64,000 bases of DNA from contig OZ026530.1 of the NCBI GenBank assembly GCA_964019695.1, forward strand, positions 29,618,690 to 29,682,689. The letters are read 5' to 3'. Both the position numbers and the translations under genes were made by a program. The notes below the pieces were generated by a model. That model searched no databases. It was not told where the DNA came from and saw only the letters and a program-made list of their open reading frames with translations. Of the stretch, positions 1 through 11,600 are shown piece after piece (position 1 is the stretch's first letter; every line of letters begins with the position of its first letter). This DNA is from Loripinus fragilis (lineage: Eukaryota; Mollusca; Bivalvia; Lucinida; Lucinidae).

Positions 1-1485
1 CCGCACGCAAAAGCTGTACACATGGCCTCGGGTCTTGTAAGAGAGGTGGCGGGATGTGAGAACTGGTAGTAGCTCCCTGAACTTCTTCCAGGCGATTTTC
101 ACACGAGTAGTGACCGCCATTTCACAGCCTCCACCAGCAGAAAGCATGTCCCCTAGGTAGCAGAAGGAAGCTACCACCTCAAGCTTATCAGGTCCGACCT
201 GGACTTCACTCTGTGGTCTGTCGTCAATAGGGCGAGCATTTCCCATGCACCGTGCACACCTATAATCAGGATTTGGTGTCAGTCGTTGTAGCCCACTGCA
301 TTTCTTATGCACCCAAAGTTTGCAGCCATTGCAGTAGATGCTGTTGTTGCCTACTCCTGTACGACAGACAGCGCATGGGTATTCGCCTGAACTCTGCAAG
401 AGGTCCAGGCCTGTACCACAGATCATGACCTTTGTCTTTCCTGCATTTACCCTCAATCCCTTCTTCTCCATGGCTTCTTTCCATATCAAGAGCCTCCTGA
501 CACATTCCTCTAGGGAGTCAGCAATGATGACAAGATCATCTGCATATAGGTCCTCCCAGGGAACACCAGCCGGAAACTCACGTGACAAGGCCTCCAGCAC
601 AATGATGAAGAGCAGGGGACTGAGTACGGATCCCTAATGGACCCCAACCTTCACCTCAAACTCTTTGCTGAAACCCTCGCCAACACGAACCCGGCTTCGT
701 GCATTAGCGTACATTTGCTGGACTAACCGCACAATCCATTCCTCAACGCCTAGCTTTCTCAGGGCCCACCAGATAACCTTCCGAGGGACACGGTCAAATG
801 CTTTCTCTAGGTCCACGAAGGCCATATAAAGCCTCTTGTTCACTGCTAGGTATTCTGCTTTGCCTCCTCGCTCATTGACATTTCCCCAGTGTCATTCTTC
901 ACTGGCTTGTCGCCTACAACATCAACATTCTCTTTTCTCATCTGGTTGGCAAGGCGGAAGATATCAGACGACTTGTGGTCAATGCCCTCATAGACCACCT
1001 TGTCTGCTTCGTGGCGTGCATGGTGCACCACACGTCTGGAGATGCGCTTGGCAGTGTTATATGATGCTCTTGTGCATTTGCCAGCCTTCCATGCTTTGAA
1101 AGCTTGGCGCTTGGCTGTGATGGCATCATCTACTTCCTTATTCCACCACCAAGTTTCACGTCGCCATCGGTGTACATCGGTGGGGCTTTGTTGTGCCGCA
1201 CACCTCCTCTGTTGTCTTCAGCAAACCTGTCTTGAGTTTCGCCCAGATTTCCTCAGTAGTAGTAGCCGCTTCAGTTTCCACAGCGGGCACATGTGCCTTG
1301 AAGACTTCCTGGAATCGGCTACATGTTTGAGGATCTCTGAGCTTCCACACTTTTGGACGTGGGGTGAATTTGCGCTTGATTTGGGGCGGCATATCAATCA
1401 TCGTGTCGCACACAAGGAGCTGATGCTGCAGAGCACCCTCCTCTCCAGGAATCACCTTCACATCCATAACAACACAGCATCTTCA
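1..1485 (-). pseudogene. Broken non-LTR (LINE) retrotransposon, endonuclease end to RT and C-terminal region
   Basis: Read on the minus strand, the piece from 1467 to 1156 resembles the end of an APE-type endonuclease and its linker (LLVCDTMIDMPPQ, then KRKFTPRPKVWKLRDP). Positions 1031-846 continue the linker, and 843-305 carry reverse transcriptase with FVDLEKAFDRVPRK, VKVGVH and the catalytic YADD near 534-545. A Cys/His-rich C-terminal segment runs off the left edge. Three defects are visible: the 5' part is missing beyond about 1485; a frame break near 840-846 joins the linker directly to the middle of RT, so the first RT motifs are deleted; and the conserved Gln after VGVH has become a TAG stop (634-636, consistent with CAG to TAG). 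The layout suits an RTE/CR1-like LINE, but the clade is a guess. It is a dead copy. Confidence 0.88.
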
Positions 1486-2245
1486 AACTTTGTTCTTAGT
1501 TAGGTCACATGATGTAGAGGGTACTGGGCAACATTTTGTGTGACCTTTACCTCAAGGTCAAGGTCAAAGGTCAAATAATGTAATTTCTTGTAAATGCATC
1601 TCCTCCTTAACCATTAGATGTAGCAACTTCAAACTTTGTACCTAGATAGGTCACATGATGTAGATGGTACTGGGCAACATTTTGTGTGACCTTGACCCCT
1701 AAATCAAGGTCAAAGGTCATATAATGTAATTTCTTGTAAATGCATCTCCTTAACCGTTAGACACCGCAACTTTAAACTTTGTACTTGGATAGGTCACATG
1801 ATGTAGAGGGTACTGGGCAACATTTTGTGCGACCTTGACCCTAGGTCAAGGTCAAATAATGTTATTTCTTGTAAATGCATCTCCTCCTTAACCGTTAGAC
1901 GTAGCAACATCAAACCTTGCAGGTGAATAGGCCACATGATGTAGAGGATACTGAGCAACATTTGTGTGGCCTTGACCCCCAAGGTCAAAGGTCAAATAAT
2001 GCACTTTCTTGTAAATGCATCTTCTCCTAAATTGTTCGATGTATCAATTTTCTAATTTTGCAGGTGCAAAGGTCATGTGATTTGTGTGACCTTGACCCAT
2101 AGGTCATATAGTGTATTTTTTGTAAATGCTTCTTCTCCTTAACCATTGGACATATTACCTTCAAACTTTACAGGTGCATAGGTCATATTATGTAGAAGGT
2201 ACTGAGCTACATTTTGTGTGACCTTGACCCCAAGGTAAAGGTTAT
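1486..2245. repeat. Tandem repeat, ~140-bp unit, about six diverged copies, rich in AGGTCA half-sites
   Basis: Units recur at about 1501, 1647, 1790, 1928, 2069 and 2175, each starting near TAGGTCACATGATGTAG. They continue with TTTTGTGTGACCTTGACC, then AAGGTCAAGGTCAAAGGTCA or a variant, then TTTCTTGTAAATGCATCTCC. Copies differ by substitutions and small deletions. No coding potential is seen. The array starts exactly where the LINE fragment ends. Confidence 0.85.
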
Positions 2246-2989
2246 AGGCCAAAAAGCGGGTATTTGCGATGGTGTACCATCGACTTCCGCTCTAGTCTTA
2301 AAATTGTGATCATTTTCTTATCCATCTTGCTTGTAAAAAATACACATCATATGTAGTCTAAAATACTGAAAAATACTAACACACATTTTGATTGGCTGTG
2401 TATAGATAGCTTGCCCAATAGAATAAATGCTGATGCAAAACAGTTAAAACTAAAACACATTCAATGGCCTCCCATCGCAAATCCCCACGCTCTTGAAGAA
2501 ATCTAATGGTAATTGACCCTTTGACCCCATCTCAAGGTCACCAGTTTCATTGTAGGGTAAAATTTTTCAGTGTATCCTGGGCTACTGTTCATCCTCTTTA
2601 ATTTGATATGCTACATGACCATGGTCAGGAAATAAAATTTTTGACCCCCCAGCACCCCAAGTCCCAAAACCTTGCGCTTGACCCAGGGGACCTAATGAAA
2701 ATCCAGTCTAATATGTTTTACATCTTTCATTTTTGAGAAGACATGCAAAGTTTGGTTTAAAAATATTTGAAATTGACTTAGTTATTGAGATTTAATGATT
2801 TTTGACCTTTGGCCCCTCCCTAAGGCCCTAGGGGGCGGGGGACCAAAAAAAAATGTGCTGGTGCATGTGCCATTCATGTAAGTAACTCACACACCAACTC
2901 TGGTTGAATTTCAGAAAAGAAAAAAAAATTGCCCCTCCCTTAGTCATTATTCTCGCTTGATATGTTTGATCTAATGTGACAATGGCTAT
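2246..2989. other. Non-coding stretch with scattered degenerate AGGTCA-type repeat remnants
   Basis: No open frame of note, no splice-bounded exon and no clear element end. Scattered fragments such as CTCAAGGTCACC resemble the repeats on either side, so this is probably decayed sequence of the same family. Confidence 0.5.
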
Positions 2990-3365
2990 AAATAAGTTCC
3001 AAAGGTCAAGGTTGACCTTTGACCTTTCAGCCAAGGCGCTCATATTGGAGTCCCATCAATATATTAAAACATAGTTTTCTAAGAAACCATTTGGCCAATT
3101 GAACTCAAATTTTATATGAAGACTCCTTACAATAAGTTAGGGAAGATTAATGCAAATTGGTTTGGTCACATGACCAAGATGGCCGACATGCCCATATATG
3201 GTAAAAACTTCTTCTCCAGAACCAGAAGGCTGATGACCTTGGAACTTGGTATGTAACATTTGGGATGTGGGGCCTACCAAATTTGTTCAAATGATGATCC
3301 TAGGTTGACCTTGATCTACTTAACATGAAGGTCAAAGGATCATTGAGGGTTTGGGCCTTATACGC
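2990..3365 (+). repeat. Dispersed repeat R1, copy 1 (palindromic AGGTCA core)
   Basis: The copy begins with AAAGGTCAAGGTTGACCTTT, an inverted pair of AGGTCA motifs. It continues through CCAATTGAACTCAAATTTTA, a segment near GGTCACATGACCAAGATGGC, CCCATATATGGTAAAA and GTTGACCTTGATCTA. The same order recurs at about 4592 and 5036, which defines a repeat of roughly 350 bp. Confidence 0.8.
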
Positions 3366-3971
3366 CTATTTTTCTGATTCCCAGAAAGCTGCTTTTGGGC
3401 TTCTAGTGTGGTGCATGTAGTATCAGTGCAATAGGTAATTCTAATGGCAAGAGCCAGCTAGCAAAACATTTGCAAAATTCCTACGCATTCGAGAGTTATG
3501 GTGGGTAGAAAGGGTAGGGGGTCTGAAATTTCATGAAAATAAAAAGTGCTTTAAAAAGTGATTTCTGCATGTTTTCTTGATTTATTTGGTAGGCATGGTG
3601 ATATCTATTGAAAATACCATACGCAGAGTATTAACGAATCACGATAATTGATGAAATTGTTTTAAAAACAAGATATGTTTTGTAATAAAATGATTTTGGG
3701 GAGATAATTTAGAAGTTACCTGTACATTTTTGACTACATGTACCGTAAATAATACAAAACTGAAAGCTCAACAAAAGAAATAAATATCTTTGAAGGAATG
3801 AAAGTGTCCCATTGAGCAATGGAAAGTAAAACTGATTCTAACTAGATCCTTTGAATATTACTTTTGCTTTGTTTAAAGGGCATAGCATGTTGAATGTATT
3901 TAAAGTATCCGAATATTTATGGTATACATATGCATGTATATCCCTATATGAGACAATATTACCTGTTATAA
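3366..3971. other. AT-rich spacer, nothing recognised
   Basis: There is no ORF above background, no tandem period and no inverted ends. It separates repeat R1 from a foldback element. Confidence 0.5.
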
Positions 3972-4190
3972 CTCTTTGCATGCCAGTGGATAATTTGGCG
4001 TCTGCCAATAGCCTTTTGAAAACAGGTTGAACTCAAATGAAGACCAACAGAATGTTGGTCTTGATCTGGATCCAAACTGTTTGACACTCTGGTGTTGGTC
4101 CTTGGTGGTTTATTTTAAAAAAATAATTTTGAAGAAAGTCAGCAGACGAAAATAAAAACATGAACAATTCCCTAGCATGCAAATATATAA
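3972..4190. mobile_element. Foldback MITE FB-1 (copy 1, decayed)
   Basis: The ends are CTCTTTGCATGCC and CTAGCATGCAAAT. The centre is a palindrome around GACCAACAGAATGTTGGTC flanked by GATCTGGATCCAAACTGTTTG, with a GTCAGCAGACGA subterminal motif. These four landmarks define a family found at least ten times in the window. The left half of this copy is damaged. Confidence 0.75.
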
Positions 4191-4591
4191 GTACAGGACG
4201 TTTGCAAAATAATGAGTCATTTAATAACAGTGAGATTTTTTTGAAAAAATGCATAAAACCTTGCTAATTCTACTTTTAATCTTTAAGTACTTTATATTAA
4301 ACTAGCACAGAATACAAAGTAATTTAGTAGGTTGGTTCATCCTCGAAGCATTTAATATCGAAAAAGGATTTCACATCCATAAAGTACTCAGGTCAGGGTA
4401 GCTTCAAGGTGAAGAAACGGACGATTGACAAACTTTTATTTTCACTGAAAACCATAGGCATTTACCCATAGCAAGTGTCAATGATCCTTTGCTTCCTTAT
4501 GCATTTAAATTGGATTTTTTTTAAAAGTTGATTATTTCAATACTGTTGAAGCCAAAGTCATTGTTTTCACTTGAGATGTTAAGAGGCAATT

Positions 4592-4945
4592 CCAAAGGTC
4601 AAGGTTGACCTTTGACCTTTCAGCCAAGGTCATTTATTGGAGGCCCTTCAATATATTAAAACAGTTTTCTCAGAAAGCACTTGTCCAATTGAACTCAAAA
4701 TTTATATGGAGACTCCTTTAGCTGAGTAGAGTAAATTTGAACCAAATGTTAATGGTCACATCACCAAGATGGCGGCCATGCCCATATATGGTAAAACCCT
4801 TTAAATATCTTCTACTCTGGAACCAAAATGCCAATGGCCTTGGGACATGGTATATAGCATTTGGGATGTGGACCCTACCAGGTTTGCACTAATTATTAAT
4901 CTAGATTGACCTTGATCTTTTTTACGGCAAGGTCAAATTTGATTC
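4592..4945 (+). repeat. Dispersed repeat R1, copy 2
   Basis: It shares the landmarks of the copy at 2990 in the same order, including the 20-bp AGGTCA palindrome, and differs by about one base in five to ten plus small indels. Confidence 0.8.
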
Positions 4946-5035
4946 CTAATGCATTTGTATATAACTGTTTAAGCGGAAATCATAATAATTGCGAAAAATG
5001 TTAAACCTATTGGGACACTGGTTTTATATAAGCAC

Positions 5036-5300
5036 CAAAAGTCAAGCTGACCTTTGACCTTTCATCCAAGTCCACTCATATTGGACTGCCTTACACATAT
5101 CTAAGCATCTTTTTCAAAAAAAATCACTGGGCTGTTTGAACTCAAATTTCATATGAAGTATTCAGTAGATAGAACCATATAAATATGATTATTTTTAGGT
5201 CACTTGATCAAAATGACCACTGTCCATATATGGTAATACCAAATATGTTTGAATGATAAGCCTAAGTTGACCTTGACCTATTTTAACATTATTAAGGAGA
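5036..5300 (+). repeat. Dispersed repeat R1, copy 3 (shortened)
   Basis: It starts at AAAAGTCAAGCTGACCTTTG and ends near GTTGACCTTGACCTA. The middle carries a deletion, and the palindrome is weaker than in the other copies. Confidence 0.7.
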
Positions 5301-5559
5301 TCAAGTAAGCGCTTCAGGGCCTGCAGGTCCTCTAGTTTCAAAATGCATGCATATAGTCAACTAGCATGCATATTTAAATACATTACTGTTCCTGCATTCC
5401 GCAGTTATGCTCTGCATGGTGAAGATGCAGCTAAAAGGGGAGGTTGGAGGCAGTGCATTAAATAATCATAATAATTACATTGTTGGTCATGGAAAATCAT
5501 GGAATTGTGTTTTTGAATTTCTGTGGGAACCCTGATTCATCTATGTTATTATATTTCAG

Positions 5560-5687
5560 CAATATATTCACGTGGCAGACCTACAATGCTCTCTTCATCA
5601 TCAGAAGTGTTTGTAAATATATGGTTGAACACCTCAGTGAAGAATTGCTGATTCAGCAGTTTGAAGCTACCTCACCTAACAATGACG
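5560..5687 (+). CDS. DYM: DYM exon w1 (first visible)
   Basis: The acceptor TTATATTTCAG ends at 5559 and the donor GTGAGT starts at 5688. The first base completes a codon from an upstream exon, and the exon ends in phase 1. It encodes [14 protein letters not shown], then [17 protein letters not shown]. The tryptophan-containing start matches human IFIWQTHNALFII. The 3' 75 nt with the donor are repeated downstream twelve more times, but reading past this donor meets GAG TAG at once, so this is the only usable one. Confidence 0.9.
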
Positions 5688-8600
5688 GTGAGTAGAATAT
5701 GTGTAAATATATGGTTGAACACCTCAGTGAAGAATTGCTGATTCAGCAGTTTGAAGCTACCTCTCCTAACGTTGACGGTGAGTAGAATATGTGTAAATAT
5801 ATGGTTGAACACCTCAGTGAAGAATTGCTGATACAGCAGTTTGAAGCTACCTCTCCTAACAATGACGGTGAGTAGAATATGCGTAAATATATGGTTGAAC
5901 ACCTCAGTGAAGAATTGCTGATTCAGCAGTTTGAAGCTTCCTCTCCTAACAATAATGGTGAGTAGAATATGTGTAAATATATGGTTGAACACCTAAGTGA
6001 AGAATTGATGATTCAGCAGTTTGAAGCTACCTCTCCTAACAGTGACGGCGAGTAAAATATGTGTAAATATATGGTTGAACACTTCAGTGAAGAATTGCTG
6101 ATTCAGCAGTTTAAAGCTACATCTCCTAACAGTGACGGTGAGTAGAATATGTGTAAATATATGGTTGAACACCTAAGTGAAGAATTGCTGATTTAGCAGT
6201 TTGAAGCTACCTCTCCTAATGTGCGTACATGAATTCAGTGAACATCGCTTTTTTGCGTTTATTTCGTTATGTGCGGACTGATCGCACAATGACCATCAGA
6301 ATTTAATATATCTATACACGGCCTAATTGGTGATATTTTTTTCGTTACACAATGTATTGTCAAATGGGCTGTGATATGATGGAATTTGTCCTCATTTGAG
6401 CATCTGCATTTTTTAATTTACCCTAAATGCACCTTTGTACGGACCACTGCCTTTAGTTTACTATCGATGAATAATTATACGGTTTTATAAGACCAAGTAA
6501 CAAGTTAGGAGAAAAGTTAATTATCGTATCAAAATAATTCCACCAAATGCAAATTATGGCCAAAGTTTGGGCTTAAAGAATTTTTGCATACAACAAAATA
6601 TTGAGGCCTTCCCAGTGGGCACCCGTCCGCTTGTTCCTATGAAGTCACGAATCTCTGTGTTCCCCTGTTCCTCAATTTAAAATATTGATTTTCTGTGTTC
6701 CCTGCTCCTTCTCTAATCATCAGATTTTAAATAATTGTCCAACTTGTTTTATTAAATAAATTGAACTTTCTATCTGTTTATTCCAAATACTGATTTGTTG
6801 ACACCAGACAATGCAAAATATGCATGCCAAAACGTAATTCCGAGCATCTATAATTGATAAGAGAAAATAATCACAGGGCTCACCCGTTAGGTGTGATTCA
6901 AGTGAAAAGACTCATCCAATAAAAATAATGCTGAGATCGGAAAGAGAAACTAGTGATGGGGTGGGAATGCGCTTGGAAATAGGTTGAACAAATATATCAG
7001 CGGATGTCATATTTTGTGTTTGAGGTGGCTGAGAACTAATGTTCACGCTAAGTGCATCAATGGCTATACATGGGCGGATCCAGAGGGGGGACAGTGGGTC
7101 CGGACCCCTCCCCCCCCCCTCCCTGAAAAATCACAAGAAATATAGGTTTTTTAGCAATATGGGTCAAAGCTACCAAGCAAGCATTCAATGTCGAGTCATC
7201 ATCGGCACGCTAGCGAATCGCCATTTAAATGGCGTTTTACTGGTGGGCCGATGATGGCCCGCTTATATAGTGGTATTTGGATCCTCCCATCAAAAAAAAC
7301 GTTGCCAAGTTGGACCCCCTCTGGCGACACTTTCTGGATCCGCGCATAGGCTATATATAATGCACCAGTCATTTGTAACCACTGCTTCACCCCAGCCCCT
7401 GAGCAGGACGGGGATATCCATAGCCTGGTGAATGTGCTGTGTTTTTACTTTTTCATTGTCCTCATAATGTGGAGGAAATGTTGTTGTTTGATAGACATAG
7501 ACAAACATGGCAGTGCAGTATAATAGCAGACTGCGGGGATGAACTGTCATGGTTTTGCCAGCTAGCTGTCCCCACAGTGTGGTGGTTACTATGGGGAACT
7601 TCAGACACAAAGTCAAAGTCCTCGACAAGCCTCGGGGCTTGGGCGTGGTCACAAATGACTAGTGCATAAAGACGAAAGAAATTATGCGCCCCAGTCATTT
7701 GTAGCCGCGCCCTAGCCAGGCAAATGCGCTGTTAGTACAGGGTCATACCAGGGACCTGTAGCCAGAAAAGCAAAGTCCCCGCCGTTCCCCGGCTCTGTGG
7801 GCCATAGTTACAACTGACTTATGTATTAGATGATGTAGAGTGCCATCAAACAATGTGACTCCCGTTTATACATCTGATGAACAGCATCCTCATTATATTT
7901 GTTTTTAATATTATTATCTGCAGCACTTAAAGTATTTGTCCTAGAGCTGTCGAGCAAGCAACACAGGCCACGACGCGAGAAAACCTGTCTTCTGGGAGTC
8001 CGACAAAGCGAGTCTCAAACCAGTCTCTTCGGCTAAACAGCTAGCTAGAAAATTTATTTTAGATATGATTCTTCTCTAAGCAGACAACAAAGTTGCTGAT
8101 GAGAACGCGCGGATGCACAAGCTGATCTGCGCCTTGATTGTTACAAATCACCGAAAACAGGTTTTCTCAGTCGCGGTCCAATTGCTGTATGTGTCATTTT
8201 ACCATGAACGCTTAGAAAATAAGATGCGAAATTTGTATATCGTGTAATATGATAACTCAGAATTGTAATTTGCGCAGTCTCTTCAAAGCATTTGCAGTGT
8301 ATATGTAGACATACCAAGAGTTATCATGCTGGTGACCGTTTTTTATCATACAACCTGAGATATACGACAGTAAACATGGTAATCATTGAACTGAATAAAC
8401 CACATGCTACCCATATGAAATACACTGAGGGAAAATAAGGAATTTTCTAAATTGAAAACGACTAAGTTATTTTAATTCACAAGAGATTCCAGACTTATTT
8501 TCCTATCATAAATATTCAAATATGCAAGTGTATATTAGGCGGTGTTTTATTATATGTATGTGCAAAATTTTAGTACAAAATTTTATCATTAAAGACATTT

Positions 8601-11600
8601 TAAAAGAGAAAAACAATGTTCACTGAATTTCTGTATGGACTATAACAATGATGGTGAGTAGAATATGTGTAAATATATGGTTGAACACCTCAGTGAAAAA
8701 TTGCTAATTCAGCAGTTTGAAGCTACATCTCCTAACAGTGACGGTGAGTAGAATATGTCTAAATATATGGTTTTAACACCTCAGTGAAGAATTGCTGATT
8801 CAGCAGTTTGAAGCTTCCTCTCCTAACAGTGACGGTGAGTAGAATATGTGTAAATATATGGTTGAACACCTAAGTGAAGAATTGCTGATCCAGCAGTTTG
8901 AAGCTACCTCTCCTAACAGTGACGGTGAGTAGAGTATGTGTAAATATATGGTTGAACACCTAAGTGAAGAATTGCTGATTCAACAGTTTGAAGCTACCTC
9001 TCCTAACAGTGACGGCGAGTAGAATATGTGTAAATATATGGTTGAACACCTCAGTGAAGAATTGCTAATTTAGCAGTTTGAAGCTACCTCTCCTAACAGT
9101 GACGGTGAGTCATTTATTTGTATACTGAGGGTTCAAAATTTTAAAATATTAGTGCTCATAGAGAAGTCTCTTATTATTTCATGTTGTATTGCTAAGGAAA
9201 GTCTTTCTTGCCTGGTTACTTCTTCATATTTTTATCTGTGAGATTTAAAAAAAAATATTTTTGCACAATATCTGTAACCTGAGTTTTTTTATCTCTCATG
9301 ATTAATATTTGGTATCAGAATGTGGATGACAAAACACAGAAAAGGCATATTGTCATACATGTATTTTTTCATGCTGCTGCAACAGGCCTTTAGTTCTGAG
9401 TTCAAACCAAAAAATTATTTTTCTTATTTCTAAGCCAAAATATATGTTGTGGGTACTCAAAAGAATCATCTCAGTGAGACGGTTCTTTTGCACACCCAAA
9501 ACATATGTTAAAACTGATGGGTAAGAAAATATTTACAATTTTACGCTAAAAATTTTAGTTTATCTAACCCTTTGTGCAAATGAGATACTTCTTGTGAGCA
9601 CCATCGACACCAAATGTAAGTTAACCATTTAGTTTTTGAAAAAAAAAAGGAGCCAAGTGGTAGAGTGCTTGACTCGAAATTGAGGGGTTGTGGGTTTGAG
9701 CCTCACCGGAGGCACTGCATTGTGTCTTTGAGCAAGACATATTATCCTCTGCTTAGTACTGGTTCAACCCAGGAAGACCCATCCAGACATGATTGAAAAA
9801 CTGTTGACTGGGATGTAAAGAATCAAAACAAACAAACAAGTATTAGAAACATATAGAGGATCTTACACAAGTGATCATTCCATATGAAAAAAATTATAAA
9901 ACGAGCCTTTGGCGAGTTCAATAAATTTAATTTGAAATCATCACAAGTGTAAGATTCTGTTTATCATATAACCTTTTGAGTGCAATTTTAAGTTTGTTTA
10001 TTTCCATTAAGATTTGCATTGTTGTAACGGATGTCGTCATGACGTTTCTTGTTCCCACTGAAAGTATTATGTAACGTGTGGTCATAATATTATTTATGAC
10101 ACGACGTTATCCACTGAATAACAGTAATGTCATATGATAAATACATGTATTCACCAATTGCCATTTTTAGGATGAAAATACTTTTTTCTAAAAGGTATGA
10201 ACCAACAACATTGGGCAAGTACATGAGATTTTGTAACTTGTTCCATATGGGCTTCATCGCGAGAAAACCTGTCTTCAGGGTTTCCGACCAGATCACACCC
10301 AAAACAAAGTACACCTGCGGATAATACTCAAAAGTGGGTCTGGTAGTATATAGAGAAAGAAAAAAACAGCCTGTCATGGACTTGCTAGAACATTGCAACT
10401 TCACTTGTTGTAAGTTTAGATATGCTACCTTCCAAAATGCGAATAACAAAAGTGCTGACCAGGCTGCACGAATGTGCAGGCCCATATGATTAAAACCATT
10501 ATTTAAACATACTTCACAGCTATCTAATTAAACTTTGTGTGTAAATTTTGGTTGAAACTTAATCGTCATCCATACTTTGTGTGTGCAAACAGCTAATGCT
10601 TTGTCAAGACTGTGCTAATCCCCAGTCTCATCTGAACCATGGCTGCTTGCCAGAACTTCAGTTAAGAGTGTGTAACAAAAAACTATTTTTTTTATTTTCA
10701 ACCAAAACATATGTTATGTTATGGGTACTCAAATGAGCCGTCTCAATGAGATGGTTCTTTTGAGCACCCTAAAGATAGGTTAAAGCCTATGAGTAAGAAC
10801 AGTTTACAGTATTTACAGTTTTACCGACAAAAAATGTATTTATCTAAACCTGTGCTGCTTACTGATACAATATGTACTATAATCTCATGAGCTGGCTCAT
10901 TTGAACCTTGTATTTTATAGGACAAACTGAAAAGGATGGTCAGACGGCGGTGGGTGAAGATTTTATGAATTCCCTTGTTGAATTAGTTGTTGATGTACCT
11001 GTTTTGTAAGTATTCTTTGATCTTCACACTATCAAATCTTTTGTTTGAGCCTCACCGGAGACAATGTGTTGTGTCCTTGAGCAAGACACTTTATCCTCAG
11101 CTTAGTCCCAGGAAGACAGGAAAATATCCCGACTTGACTAAAATTGTTGACAGGGACGTAAAGCACCAAATCACGTTAATCACAGATCACAGACCGACCC
11201 ATGGCACTATGAACAAGAAGATGGGAGCGCAGTGGCTCAGTGGTAGAGTGCTTGACTCGAGACCGAGAGGCCACCGGTTCGAGCCTCACTGGCATCACTG
11301 CGTTGTGGTCCTTGAGCAAGACACATTTATCCTGGCCTAGTACTGGTTCAACCCAGGAAGACCTGTCTCTGTTTAACTGAAAGATTGTTGATGGGACGTA
11401 AAGAATCAAATCAAACAAAATCCTTGAGCAAGACACATTAATCCTAACTTAGTACTGGTTCAACCCAGGAAGACCCATCCCTATATAACTGAAAGATTAT
11501 TGATGGGACGTAAAGCATCCAAACCATATGTTAAAAATGATGGGTAAGAAAATATTCACTAGAGTACACTGAAATTTTTTGTTTATCTAAACCTATGATT

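Noticed and set aside
1..5559. N-terminal DYM exons left of 5560
   Set aside because: I looked for sequence resembling the human start through NPRTGN and found no splice-bounded match. They probably lie outside the window, though a very diverged exon could be missed.
5672..5992. 106-codon minus-strand frame with repeated HIFTHILLT phrases
   Set aside because: It is the antisense of the 90-bp DYM array and repeats with the array period.
7462..7698. ORF pair in opposite strands as a conserved small protein
   Set aside because: Similarity to 57923-58195 is explained by the shared repeat, and indels between copies shift the frame.
11221..11420. tRNA gene from A and B box motifs
   Set aside because: The head is followed by a SINE body and CAAA tail and occurs many times. 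No cloverleaf with an anticodon arm could be drawn.
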